In this document: positions 1-16,341 of the stretch, piece after piece
Numbering within the stretch: the first letter of the stretch is position 1
How the letters are laid out: every line of letters starts with the position of its first letter
Assembly: GCF_003340345.1 (NCBI RefSeq)
Contig: NZ_PPTQ01000022.1
Coordinates: 1-39,216, forward strand
Direction of reading: 5' to 3'
Source of the DNA: Paraeggerthella hongkongensis
Lineage (GTDB): Bacteria > Actinomycetota > Coriobacteriia > Coriobacteriales > Eggerthellaceae
Length of the DNA: 39,216 nt
Position numbers and translations under genes: made by a program
Notes under the pieces: generated by a model
What the model saw: only the letters and a program-made list of their open reading frames with translations
Told to the model about the DNA's origin: nothing
Databases searched by the model: none

Positions 1-135
1 CCTCCCGCCCCACGCCGCACGCGCAACTCCGCAGCCGCCCCCCCGCCGCGCGAAAAATCGCCCTCCGCATCCAAAAATTCCAACGACATCCGCCCAGATG
101 AACAGCCAAATCCACAATAAATTTCCACAGTTCGT

Positions 136-175
136 AAAAATTTTTCTTGACATGGCTTGACGGGCGCACTATTTT
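136..175 (+). promoter_or_regulatory. rpoBC promoter with UP-like A/T tract
   Basis: A perfect -35 hexamer TTGACA lies at 147-152, followed by a 17-bp spacer and TATTTT at 170-175 as the -10. Transcription would start near 182, giving a leader of about 50 nt before the GTG of rpoB. Directly upstream of the -35 box, 136-145 reads five A then five T, in the place where a proximal UP subsite would sit. A second TTGACG at 157-162 has no good partner. The promoter call is by eye and unproven. The sequence from 1 to about 110 is GC-rich and I see no gene in it. Confidence 0.65.
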
Positions 176-231
176 TAGAACTTGCGACTTTTTCGCATTT
201 TTGCGGGTGCACATGAAGGAGGAAAAGCCTC

Positions 232-8175
<7,944 letters not shown>

Positions 8176-8182
8176 CAGCTGC

Positions 8183-8210
8183 AAGGGGCGCGCTCAGGCG
8201 CGCCCCTTTT
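8183..8210 (+). terminator. Intrinsic terminator after rpoC
   Basis: An 11-bp stem (AA plus GGGGCGCGC at 8183-8193, paired with GCGCGCCCC plus TT at 8198-8208) with a TCAG loop runs into a TTTT tract. It sits 8 bases after the rpoC stop and closes the rpoBC operon. Confidence 0.9.
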
Positions 8211-8316
8211 GCATAGGCCCGTGCTCGGGTTGGGAGATGCAGCGTTTCGGCATTGCAGCGCGCTGCGCATGCCCCGCGACCGAGCACGTCGGCGAATCGT
8301 CGAGAAAGGTTGCCCA

Positions 8317-8817
8317 GTGTCACATAAGACCTACATTCCGGCTGGCGAAACGCCGCCGGCTTCCCCTATAGGCGCAACGCTCGAGTCTTTGAGCGGCGCC
8401 ATCGCCGCGCGGCGCGAGGCGGGGGAGGAAAGCTACACGCACCGCTTGCTTTCCGGTTCCGTCGACGACGTGCTGAAAAAGATCATGGAAGAGGCGGGCG
8501 AAGTTGCGCTCGCGGCCAAAGACGTGGAGTCTTGGGCATGCTCGTCGCTGGCTGCTGCGCTGGCATGCCAGGCGGATTCGGCGCAGGAAGAGGAGGCGAC
8601 GTCGCTTGACGTGGACCTTCCGACGGAGTATTCCGACGCCGTCGACCATCTGCGCTACGAAGCGGCCGACGTGGTGTACCATCTGTTCGTTCTGCTTGAA
8701 CGCTACGGCATCGACCTGGACGAATTTGCAGCCGAACTCAACAACCGCATGACGGACGAGGAGCGCCCGTGCGGCGGCGTTCGCCTGCACGAAGCGTTCG
8801 TGAAAAGGGGAAAGTAA
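8317..8817 (+). CDS. hisE: Phosphoribosyl-ATP pyrophosphohydrolase
   Basis: HisE hydrolyses phosphoribosyl-ATP to phosphoribosyl-AMP and diphosphate, the second step of histidine synthesis, in the cytosol. It belongs to the all-alpha MazG-like NTP pyrophosphatase fold. The metal-binding helix motif EEAGE is at about residues 58-62, and the second helix pair appears as SDAVDHLRYEAADVVYHL. GTG 8317 is preferred (166 aa) because GAGAAAGG lies 7 bases upstream; a longer frame back to 8209 would overlap the rpoC terminator. The protein is longer than the usual ~100 residues: residues about 70-107 form an Ala/Cys- and Glu-rich insertion between the two helical halves. No other his gene is nearby, so its pathway partners must lie elsewhere. 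A generic MazG-type house-cleaning role cannot be excluded. Confidence 0.85.
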   Translation: MSHKTYIPAGETPPASPIGATLESLSGAIAARREAGEESYTHRLLSGSVDDVLKKIMEEAGEVALAAKDVESWACSSLAAALACQADSAQEEEATSLDVDLPTEYSDAVDHLRYEAADVVYHLFVLLERYGIDLDEFAAELNNRMTDEERPCGGVRLHEAFVKRGK

Positions 8818-8925
8818 ACGGTCCCGACGGCCTTGCGGCTATCGAAGCGGTCCGGCGGCGCGGGCTTCCGACCTCCGACCTTGCTGACCTTTGCTGAACC
8901 TGTTGGACTAGAGAGGGACATCATC

Positions 8926-10260
8926 ATGGCACGACTATTCGGAACCGATGGCGTTCGCGGCATCGCCAATACGGAACTCACGTGCGACCTGGCTTTCAAG
9001 CTGGGGCAAGCCGCCGTGGCGTTTCAGGGGAAGACCATTTTGATCGGCAAGGACACCCGCTTGTCGGGCGACATGCTGGAGTCGTCCGTTGCTGCGGGCG
9101 TCATGTCGATGGGCGGCACGGCGCTGTTGGCGGGGATCATCCCCACGCCCGCTATCGCGCTGCTGGTGCGCGAGCTGCACTGCGACGGCGGCGTGGTCAT
9201 TTCCGCTTCCCACAATCCGCCGGAGTACAACGGCATCAAGCTGTTCGACGCCCAGGGCTTCAAGCTGCCCGATGCGGTGGAGGACGACATCGAGGCGTTC
9301 GTGGTGCGCGGCGGCGCGGCGGCCGAGGAGCTGCTGGCGGGCGATGCCGTGGGCGTTTCGCTGCCGGTCGAGGATGCGTGCGAGCTCTACATCGCCCACG
9401 CCGTGTCCACGGTGACGCGCGACGGGATTGATCTGGCGGGCTTGAAGGTGGCCCTTGACGTGGGGCATGGGGCTTCGTGCATGACGAGCGCCGAGGCGCT
9501 GCGCCGTTTGGGCGCCGACGTGGTGGTCGTCAACGAGGACTTCGACGGAACCGACATCAACGTGCAGTGCGGATCGACGCATCTGGGTCCCGTGCGCGAT
9601 CTGGTGGCCGAGATCGGAGCCGATGTGGGCATCGCGCATGATGGCGACGCCGACCGCGTCATGTTGGTGGACGCGCGGGGCAACGAGATCGACGGCGACG
9701 TGGTGGAAACGGTGTGCGCCATCGATCTGAAGCAGCGCGGCCTGCTGCCCGGCAACACGGCCGTGTCCACGGTCATGTGCAACCTGGGCCTCACGCATGC
9801 GCTGCGCGATGCGGGCATCGAGCTTATCCAGACGAAGGTGGGCGACCGCTACGTGTTGGAGGCCATGCGCGAAGGCGGGTTCGTCGTCGGCGGCGAGCAG
9901 AGCGGCCACATGATCTTCCTCGAGCACAACTCTACGGGCGACGGCTTGGTGACGGCGCTTCAGTTCTTGGCCGCCTGCAAGCGTGCCGGGAAATCCGTCG
10001 AAGAGGCCGCCTCCGTCATGACGCGCTTCCCGCAGACCCTCATCAACGTGAAGGTGCAAGACAAGCATGCCGTGGACGACAACGACGCCGTGCAGGCCGC
10101 CGTCCGCGCCGCCGAAGACGCCCTGGGCGATTCCGGGCGCGTGCTGCTGCGACCTTCCGGCACCGAGCCGGTGGTGCGCGTGATGGTGGAGGCTGCAAGC
10201 GCTGAAGACGCCGAACGCCATGCGGCGGCGATCGCCGCGGTGGTCGAGCGCGAGGTGTAG
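8926..10260 (+). CDS. glmM: Phosphoglucosamine mutase
   Basis: GlmM interconverts glucosamine-6-phosphate and glucosamine-1-phosphate on the route to UDP-GlcNAc for peptidoglycan. The protein has 444 residues, normal for the family. It opens with ARLFGTDGVRG. The phosphoserine loop SASHNP has the catalytic S95, the magnesium loop is DGDADR at residues 239-244, the sugar-binding loop is GGEQSGH, and the C-terminal phosphate-binding loop is RPSGTEP. ATG 8926 is chosen because GAGAGGG lies at 8911-8917 and the protein then starts exactly at the conserved motif. It follows hisE after 108 bases with no terminator visible between them, so co-transcription is possible. It ends in a good terminator. 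Confidence 0.97.
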   Translation: MARLFGTDGVRGIANTELTCDLAFKLGQAAVAFQGKTILIGKDTRLSGDMLESSVAAGVMSMGGTALLAGIIPTPAIALLVRELHCDGGVVISASHNPPEYNGIKLFDAQGFKLPDAVEDDIEAFVVRGGAAAEELLAGDAVGVSLPVEDACELYIAHAVSTVTRDGIDLAGLKVALDVGHGASCMTSAEALRRLGADVVVVNEDFDGTDINVQCGSTHLGPVRDLVAEIGADVGIAHDGDADRVMLVDARGNEIDGDVVETVCAIDLKQRGLLPGNTAVSTVMCNLGLTHALRDAGIELIQTKVGDRYVLEAMREGGFVVGGEQSGHMIFLEHNSTGDGLVTALQFLAACKRAGKSVEEAASVMTRFPQTLINVKVQDKHAVDDNDAVQAAVRAAEDALGDSGRVLLRPSGTEPVVRVMVEAASAEDAERHAAAIAAVVEREV

Positions 10261-10277
10261 CGCTTTTTGTTACTGCG

Positions 10278-10308
10278 AAAAGAAACCCGCCTGGCGGGTT
10301 TCTTTTTT
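10278..10308 (+). terminator. Intrinsic terminator after glmM, possibly bidirectional
   Basis: AAAGAAACCCGC pairs with GCGGGTTTCTTT around a 3-base loop, followed by T residues. The A-rich left side gives a similar structure on the opposite strand, so it may also stop transcripts coming from the convergent ppk gene. Confidence 0.88.
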
Positions 10309-10349
10309 AGCGCGCCGAGCATGACGCGCGTTTCCAATGGATGAAAGTC

Positions 10350-10366
10350 CCGAGCGCCGCGCTCGG
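10350..10366 (-). terminator. Hairpin just past the ppk stop codon
   Basis: CCGAGCG and CGCTCGG form a perfect 7-bp stem with a 3-base loop, 13 bases beyond the ppk stop. On the minus strand it is followed only by a short mixed pyrimidine tract, so it is a weak terminator at best; the glmM terminator behind it could act as backup. Confidence 0.4.
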
Positions 10367-10379
10367 CAGCGGGAGGCGG

Positions 10380-13142
10380 TTACTTTCTCACGAACAGGCT
10401 GAGGAAGCGCACGAGCAGGCTCGGCTTCTTCTTGTCGGGCGCTGTCGCGGCTACGATCTCCTGATGGGAGGCCGACTCGTCGCCCTCGTTTGCGGGCGGC
10501 TCTATCGCATCCGCTTCGAGCGCTTCCGCTTGCGCTGCTTCGTCGGCCGCGACCGCGGCCGCCTCGACCTGCTCCTCGGCTTTGACCGCTCGCACCGCCT
10601 CGGCGGCCTGGGCAGCAGCGCGCGCCGCCGCCTCGGCGGCGAGTTCGGCGGCCTTGTTCGCGGCAGCTGCGATGACCTCGGCTTCCCGGGCTGACGCCTG
10701 CGCGTCGGGCATGGTGGGAACTGCGGGATGCTCGTCGTCTTCCGCGGGCGCGGCGGCTTGGCGGCTGGGGGCCGCATCGGGCGCGGACTCGTCCCGCGCC
10801 GCCATCCTGCGACGGCTCGCATCGCGCGCCGCTTCGTCCTCGGCCGCTTCCAATCGGCGCTTCTGCGCCTGCTTGATGAAGAACTCCTGCGACTCGAACA
10901 GCGCGGTCTCGCCGTTGTCGTCCTGCTTGGCAAACGAGCCGAGCGCCGTGTAGCTTTTATCGGGCAGCAGTTCGCGCAGCTTCGCCGTGTCCGCCATGCT
11001 GACGTCCAGGTATCCCAGGATCTGCTCGCGCAGCTCTTCGTCGAGCACGGGCCATGCGATCTCGATGCGCTTGTCCATGTTGCGCGTCATGAGGTCGGCG
11101 CTCGACAGGTACAGCTTCATGTTGTCGCGCGGGCCGAACCCGTAGATGCGGCTGTGCTCGAGCAGGCGTCCTACGATGGACACCACGCGCACGTTCTCGG
11201 TGAATCCCTCAAGTCCGGGCACGATGCACGAGATGCCGCGCACGAACAGGGTGACCGGAACGCCCGCCTGCGACGCCTCGACCACTTTCTCGATCACGTC
11301 TTTGTCGGTGACGGAGTTGGTCTTGAAGAACAGGCCGCACGGCTCGCCTGCGCGAGCGCGCTCCATTTCCCGGTCGATGCCGGCAAGGATCATCGGCTTG
11401 ATCTGCAGCGGGGCAACCCACATGATGTCGTAGTTGTCCGACGTGTTCTCAAGCGCCATGTTGCGGAAGAACTCGGTGGCGTCGCGGCCGAACGTCTCGT
11501 CGGTGGTGATGAACGCCAGGTCGGTGTAGAGCTTCGCCGTCTTCTCGTTGTAGTTGCCGGTGCCCAGCTGGGTGATGTGCTGCAGGCCGTGCTCGGTTTG
11601 GCGGGTGATGCAGCAGATCTTCGAGTGCACCTTGAAGTCGCGGAACCCGTAGATCACCTTGCATCCGGCCTGTTCGAAGCGCTGCGACCACTCGATGTTG
11701 TTGCTCTCGTCGAACCGCGCGCGCAGTTCGAACAGCGCCGTCACCTCCTTGCCGTTCTCGGCTGCCGCGATGAGCGCTTCGGCCAGGTGGGATTGGCTTG
11801 CCAGGCGGTACAGCGTGATCTTGATGGAAATGACGCTTGGGTCGTTGGCGGCCTCGCGCAGAAGTTGCACGAACGCGTCCATCGTCTCGTACGGGTAGGA
11901 CAGCAGCACTTCCTTTTCGGTTACCTGGTCGATGACCGGGCGGTTGCGGTCAAGGCATCCCGGCCACTGCGGCGTGAAGGGCACGTTCGTCATCTTGGCG
12001 CGTTCCTTCTCGGGCAGGCGGCTGCCCAGGCCCCAGGTGAAGCTCATGTCAAGCGGCACCGACGTGACGAATGCCTGGTGAGATTTCAGTCCCAAGCGCT
12101 TGAGCAGCAGCTTTTCCAGGGTTGACGAAAGGGGCCTCTCGCTTTCGAGGCGCACGGGAGCCAGGCGCGCACGCTTCTTGAGGATGCGCTTCATGTGCTC
12201 GCGGTAGTCCTCGTCGCTTTCGTCGGTGCCTTCGGTGGCGTCAAGGTCGGCGTTGCGCGTCACGCAGATCACGTTGGTGTGCTTGACGGCGTACATGCTG
12301 AAAATTTCGGACGCCACCATCTCGATGGCGTGCTCCAGCAAGATGAACTGCAGCCCGTCGCCCGGCAGCTCGATGACGCGCGCGCATTGCTTCGGCATGG
12401 GCACCAGCCCCAGCGTCACGCCTTCGGCTCCAAGGTTTTTCGCCTTGTCGGGCTTGGCCGCCTTGTCCGCGCCCTTCGCCTTCGCGGTTTTCTTGCCCAG
12501 GTTGATCTCCTCGTTCAGGCGCACCACAACGTACAAGGCTCCGTTTTCAAGATGCGGAAACGGGTGACGCGTGTTGATGATCTGCGGAGACAGAAACGGC
12601 AGGACGTTTTGCTGAACGTGGCGCGACAGGAAGGCGCGCTGGTCGTCGGTGAGGTCTTCAGGGCGCAGGTGGCATACGCGGCGCTCGCGCAGCAGGCGGC
12701 GAACCTCCTCGAAGGTCCGTTCCTGGATGGGGTAGAGCTCGCGGCAGCGCGCGTAGATCGCGTCGAGCTGCTCGGCGGGCGTCATGTTCGACTTCGAGTC
12801 GATGATGTGCTTTTTCACCAGGGCCAGGTCGGTCAGGCTGCCCACGCGCACCATGAAGAACTCCTGCAGGTTGCTCCAGAAGATGGAGATGAAGTTCAGC
12901 CGCTCGAGCAGCGGCACCGTTTCATCGGCTCCCTGGTCGAGCACGCGCTCGTTGAACGTGAGCCACGACAGCTCGCGGTTCTGAAGGTGGGGCGCCGCCT
13001 GCATGCGCTCGTCCGCAACGCCGTCCGCGGCGGATGCATGGGCGGCTGGCTCCTGGTGGTCGGGAACGGCCGGGCTTGTCTTCGGATGGCCCGCACCCTG
13101 CTTGGGGGTGGTTTCGATCGACGGCTTCTTGCTTGCTTCCAT
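10380..13142 (-). CDS. ppk1: Polyphosphate kinase 1 with long C-terminal tail
   Basis: PPK1 makes inorganic polyphosphate from ATP and reversibly the reverse. It is a PLD-fold enzyme that passes through a phosphohistidine. The family start LQNRELSWLTFNERVL is at about residue 54, the phosphohistidine loop KVHSKIC carries H506 (equivalent to E. coli H435), and GTGNYNEKTAKLYTD and the second PLD-like half follow. The protein has 920 residues against about 690-740 in the family. Roughly residues 750-920 are an Ala/Glu/Arg-rich tail, probably helical, which ends in a Lys patch and the amphipathic segment SLLVRFLSLFVRK. There is also an N-terminal low-complexity extension of about 50 residues. A GGGAAGGG ribosome binding site precedes the ATG. 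It lies 63 bases downstream of ppx on the same strand, so the two probably form an operon. Confidence 0.96.
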   Translation of the reverse strand: MEASKKPSIETTPKQGAGHPKTSPAVPDHQEPAAHASAADGVADERMQAAPHLQNRELSWLTFNERVLDQGADETVPLLERLNFISIFWSNLQEFFMVRVGSLTDLALVKKHIIDSKSNMTPAEQLDAIYARCRELYPIQERTFEEVRRLLRERRVCHLRPEDLTDDQRAFLSRHVQQNVLPFLSPQIINTRHPFPHLENGALYVVVRLNEEINLGKKTAKAKGADKAAKPDKAKNLGAEGVTLGLVPMPKQCARVIELPGDGLQFILLEHAIEMVASEIFSMYAVKHTNVICVTRNADLDATEGTDESDEDYREHMKRILKKRARLAPVRLESERPLSSTLEKLLLKRLGLKSHQAFVTSVPLDMSFTWGLGSRLPEKERAKMTNVPFTPQWPGCLDRNRPVIDQVTEKEVLLSYPYETMDAFVQLLREAANDPSVISIKITLYRLASQSHLAEALIAAAENGKEVTALFELRARFDESNNIEWSQRFEQAGCKVIYGFRDFKVHSKICCITRQTEHGLQHITQLGTGNYNEKTAKLYTDLAFITTDETFGRDATEFFRNMALENTSDNYDIMWVAPLQIKPMILAGIDREMERARAGEPCGLFFKTNSVTDKDVIEKVVEASQAGVPVTLFVRGISCIVPGLEGFTENVRVVSIVGRLLEHSRIYGFGPRDNMKLYLSSADLMTRNMDKRIEIAWPVLDEELREQILGYLDVSMADTAKLRELLPDKSYTALGSFAKQDDNGETALFESQEFFIKQAQKRRLEAAEDEAARDASRRRMAARDESAPDAAPSRQAAAPAEDDEHPAVPTMPDAQASAREAEVIAAAANKAAELAAEAAARAAAQAAEAVRAVKAEEQVEAAAVAADEAAQAEALEADAIEPPANEGDESASHQEIVAATAPDKKKPSLLVRFLSLFVRK

Positions 13143-13205
13143 GAGCTTCCCTTCCCGTACGTTCCGTCAACGTGCGCTGATGCGCGTGATGGCGAATCGG
13201 TTCCT

Positions 13206-14129
13206 TTAGAGCAGCATGCGTTCGATCAGGTATCCTTCGCGAACGCCGTATTTGCAGATTTCCAGGCGCTGCGCGCCGAAGGCGTCGAACAGCGCATGGA
13301 GAATGATGCAGCCCGGTACTAACGTATGCACGCGCTCGGCAGAGGCTTTGAGCGCGGCATGGGCAAATGCGTCGGGGTCGATACGGCACCACTTCAGTAT
13401 CGCATGAATATCGTCGCGCGTCATGGTTTTGGGCCGGGTTGCCGAGCCTGTGGCTTGTTGCAGCATCTTGGCGGCGGCGCGCGTGCTGCCGCCGATGCCG
13501 TACAGGGTGTCCGCTCGGTACGCCTCAGGGTGCGGCAGCTTGTCCAGATGGTCGCGCAGCGCGCGTTCGATGGCGCGCATCTCGGGGTCTGCGGGCAGGA
13601 TGGCGCGCACGTAGCGCGCGAACGACGAGAGCGACCCTTGCCCCAAGCTGACGTTATCGAAATCGCGGCCGTCCTCGATGCGCGTGAGCTCGGTCGATCC
13701 GCCGCCGATATCCACCAGGGTTCCGCGAGCGACCGATCGATCGCAGGTAGCCCCCACGAATCCTAGGTGGGCTTCGTCTTGCGCGGAAAGCAGGGATATG
13801 GGCAGCCCGGTGCGCTCCTCGATCTCGGCTACGGCCTGGTTGCAGTTCGAGGCGTTGCGCAGCACGGCGGTGGCGAACACCTCGAGCTTTTTGCAATCGA
13901 AGTACCGCGAGCGCTTCGCGTGGCCCTTGAGCACGTTGACGGCCCGGTCGATGCCCGCCTGGGTGAACGCGCCGTCAACGACGTAGGCGGAAAGGCCGGC
14001 CATCACCTTGTCGTTGATGAGGCTTTTGAAATCCTTGTTCGTGTACGTTTCCCGGCGGTCGTCCTTCACTTCGTATATGACGAGGCGAATAGAGTTCGAT
14101 CCGAGGTCAATTACTCCGTAGTTGGGCAT
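13206..14129 (-). CDS. ppx: Exopolyphosphatase, Ppx/GppA family (short form)
   Basis: Ppx/GppA enzymes remove terminal phosphates from polyphosphate or hydrolyse pppGpp. They have an ASKHA (actin-like) fold. The first phosphate loop is VIDLGSNSIRLVIYEV at residues 6-21, and the second is VDIGGGSTELTRI near residue 140. At 307 residues it is the short two-lobe form without the HD-type extension of E. coli Ppx. Its position upstream of ppk1 on the same strand favours exopolyphosphatase over pppGpp phosphohydrolase, but sequence alone does not separate the two. A promoter lies upstream at 14220-14247. Confidence 0.93.
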   Translation of the reverse strand: MPNYGVIDLGSNSIRLVIYEVKDDRRETYTNKDFKSLINDKVMAGLSAYVVDGAFTQAGIDRAVNVLKGHAKRSRYFDCKKLEVFATAVLRNASNCNQAVAEIEERTGLPISLLSAQDEAHLGFVGATCDRSVARGTLVDIGGGSTELTRIEDGRDFDNVSLGQGSLSSFARYVRAILPADPEMRAIERALRDHLDKLPHPEAYRADTLYGIGGSTRAAAKMLQQATGSATRPKTMTRDDIHAILKWCRIDPDAFAHAALKASAERVHTLVPGCIILHALFDAFGAQRLEICKYGVREGYLIERMLL

Positions 14130-14219
14130 GATGGCTTCTTCGTGGGTCGTTCGGCCGCTGCGGCAGGCGCCGCGTAAGCGACGTCGTGCGCCGCGCCGCG
14201 CTGGTTGGTCATTGATTCC

Positions 14220-14247
14220 ATTGTAGGCAAACCGTGGCTGGTCGCAA
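14220..14247 (-). promoter_or_regulatory. Promoter of the ppx-ppk1 operon
   Basis: On the minus strand TTGCGA (14247-14242), a 16-bp spacer and TACAAT (14225-14220) form a sigma-70-like promoter about 90 bases upstream of the ppx ATG. It lies back to back with the promoter of the polyphosphate:AMP phosphotransferase gene. Confidence 0.55.
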
Positions 14248-14318
14248 AGCGCGCTCGCGAACCCGGCACTAAGATTTTACCTTGAGTTGATGCAGCGGAA
14301 CGGCCCGATTTCCCGCTG

Positions 14319-14327
14319 TGCTATGAT
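14319..14327 (+). promoter_or_regulatory. Extended -10 promoter before the PPK2-type gene
   Basis: TGC followed by TATGAT gives an extended -10 element; there is no good -35 hexamer 17 bp upstream. Transcription would start near 14334, giving a leader of about 24 nt. Confidence 0.5.
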
Positions 14328-14357
14328 GGGGTGCACCCCCGGAGAAAGGATGCGCGC

Positions 14358-16100
14358 ATGCTGGAGACCGTCGATTTCTCGCTGGAAGCCCTGCCGAAGG
14401 ACGAGTACAAGCTGCGTCGCGACCAGCTCATGGACCGGCTTGTGGTGCTGCAGCAGCAAGCGCGCACGCAGGGCGTGGGCCTCGTGGTCTTGTTCGAGGG
14501 TTGGGACGGGGCGGGCAAGGGCAGTCGCATCTCCGATCTCCTCTATCATTTGGACGCACGCGCGACCAGCGTGCACGTTACGGAAAACCTCGACGTCAAG
14601 GCTGCGCGGACCTTTGCGGGCGCACCGTACGGCGTCACGGGATTCTACCCGATCATGCAGGAGTTCTGGCAATCGCTCGGCATGCGCGGCACCACCACGT
14701 TCTACGACCGCGGCTGGTACACCGCCGCAGTCCAGCACATGCTGTACGCCGAATACGGAAGCCTGACCATGGCCCAGGCTGAAAAGGCCACGGGCAAGCG
14801 CAAGGCCGTGGCTGCCGCCATGGCCGAGGCGCGCGACGAGCGTCACATCAGCGCGCTGCGCCGCCACCTTACGTCGGCGGCCGACTTCGAGCGCCAGCTG
14901 GTGGACGACGGCTATCTGGTGGTGAAGTTCTTCGTGCACGTGACCAAGGAGGCGCAGAAGAAGCGCCTGACGCGCTTGCACGACGATCCTGCCACGCGCT
15001 GGCGGGTGAGCGAGGAGAAGCTTGCGCGCATAGGAAACTACGAGGAGGCCTACCGCCTGTACGACAACCTGCTGGAAGGCAGCGACTTCGCGTACGCTCC
15101 CTGGCATCTGGTCAACGGGGAGGACAAGCGCCGCGCGAACCTGCAGATAGCCGAAACGCTGGCGGACGCGCTGTCCGGCGCGCTTGCCGCGCAGCCCAAC
15201 GCCGAAGCTGCTGCGGCGGCAGCGAAGGCGCAAGCCAATTCGGCGGGCGCTTTGGAGGAGGCCCCTCTGTTCGGCCGCGCGCCGGAAGAGGAGGCCCGCA
15301 TCTTGGCTGCCGCGCAGAAAGAGGCTGACGAGGCCCGCGCCCGCGCCCCTCGCGCCTCGCGGTTTCGCCAGGTGGACGACCCTCCCGCGCTCGATCGGGT
15401 CGACCATGGCCTCGCGCTGGATCCGATGGCCTACAAGGAGCAGCTCAAAGCCCAGCAAGATCGTTTGAACAGGCTGGAAATGGAGATGTACCAAAAGCGC
15501 ATCCCGCTCATGCTCATGTACGAAGGATGGGATGCGGCGGGCAAGGGCGGCAACATCAAGCGCGTCGCCCAGGCGCTCGATGCGCGCGCCTACACCATTT
15601 TCCCCAGCCCGGCTCCCACGAAGCCCGAACTGCTGCACCCGCATCTGTGGCGGTACTGGACGCGTCTGCCGAAGGCGGGGCACGTGGGCATCTACGACCG
15701 CAGCTGGTACGGGCGCGTACTGGTCGAGCGCGTGGAGGGATTCGCTTCGCCCGCCGAATGGACGCGCGCGTACGACGAGATCAACGAGTTCGAGCAGGAG
15801 CTCGTGCGCTGGGGCGCCATCCTGCTCAAGTTCTGGGTTGACGTGAGCCCGGAAGAGCAGCTGCGCCGCTTCCATGAAAGGCAGAACGATCCGGCCAAGC
15901 AATGGAAGATCACCGACGAAGATTGGCGCAACCGCGACAAGCATCCGCAGTACCAAGCTGCGGTCGAGGACATGTTCCGGCTGACCTCGACCCCCTTTGC
16001 GCCGTGGATCGTCCTGGAAAGCGACGACAAGCGCCATGCGCGCGTAAAAGCGCTCAAAATTATCAATGACGCTCTGGAAGCTCGCTTGCGCGAAGCTTGA
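14358..16100 (+). CDS. pap: Polyphosphate:AMP phosphotransferase (two-domain PPK2)
   Basis: Two tandem PPK2 domains mark the class that transfers phosphate from polyphosphate to AMP to make ADP. Domain 1 has a Walker A loop EGWDGAGKG (K54) and a lid YDRGWY. Domain 2 has EGWDAAGKGG (K396), then YDRSWYGRVLVERVEG. They are separated by an Ala/Glu-rich linker at about residues 275-350. The protein has 580 residues. ATG 14358 is preferred over the upstream in-frame ATG at 14331 because GGAGAAAGG (14341-14349) stands 8 bases before it. It is divergent from ppx-ppk1, so together the three genes make, degrade and spend polyphosphate. Domain order and motifs are seen; the preference for AMP over ADP is known for the two-domain subfamily and not shown here. 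Confidence 0.93.
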   Translation: MLETVDFSLEALPKDEYKLRRDQLMDRLVVLQQQARTQGVGLVVLFEGWDGAGKGSRISDLLYHLDARATSVHVTENLDVKAARTFAGAPYGVTGFYPIMQEFWQSLGMRGTTTFYDRGWYTAAVQHMLYAEYGSLTMAQAEKATGKRKAVAAAMAEARDERHISALRRHLTSAADFERQLVDDGYLVVKFFVHVTKEAQKKRLTRLHDDPATRWRVSEEKLARIGNYEEAYRLYDNLLEGSDFAYAPWHLVNGEDKRRANLQIAETLADALSGALAAQPNAEAAAAAAKAQANSAGALEEAPLFGRAPEEEARILAAAQKEADEARARAPRASRFRQVDDPPALDRVDHGLALDPMAYKEQLKAQQDRLNRLEMEMYQKRIPLMLMYEGWDAAGKGGNIKRVAQALDARAYTIFPSPAPTKPELLHPHLWRYWTRLPKAGHVGIYDRSWYGRVLVERVEGFASPAEWTRAYDEINEFEQELVRWGAILLKFWVDVSPEEQLRRFHERQNDPAKQWKITDEDWRNRDKHPQYQAAVEDMFRLTSTPFAPWIVLESDDKRHARVKALKIINDALEARLREA

Positions 16101-16172
16101 GATCGCGTTACTATGATCGCCAGTCATTAACACCGATCGCGCGTCTGCGCGCGCTTGATTAAAGGGGAAACT

Positions 16173-16289
16173 ATGGAACTGTTTGGAATGCATGTGCCCA
16201 TGGAGGCAATCTGGGTCGTCGTTGCGATCATCGTGCTTATCATCGTCGTCTTCATTGCGAAGGGCTTTATCGACGAGATGAAGAAGTAG
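16173..16289 (+). CDS. 38-residue single-span membrane protein
   Basis: An ATG at 16173, 8 bases after AAAGGGG, opens a 38-codon frame. The protein is MELFGMHVPMEA, then a hydrophobic span of about 20 residues (IWVVVAIIVLIIVVFIA), then a charged end KGFIDEMKK. It stands between the PPK2-type gene and the sortase, and has its own terminator 50 bases downstream. A TATGAT at 16112-16117 could be its -10. I do not recognise a family. The good ribosome binding site, clean membrane topology and following terminator support a real gene; the size makes this less than certain. Confidence 0.7.
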   Translation: MELFGMHVPMEAIWVVVAIIVLIIVVFIAKGFIDEMKK

Positions 16290-16341
16290 CTGACCGCGGG
16301 CGACGCCCGTAGTCGTGAAAATTGCGTTTTTGACTACATCG

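Noticed and set aside
47-66. A fourth, partial palindromic arm near the window start (CGCGAAAAATCGCCCTC)
   Set aside because: It matches the outer ~18 bases of the arm with one mismatch, but the conserved inner part is missing. It may be chance in GC-rich DNA.
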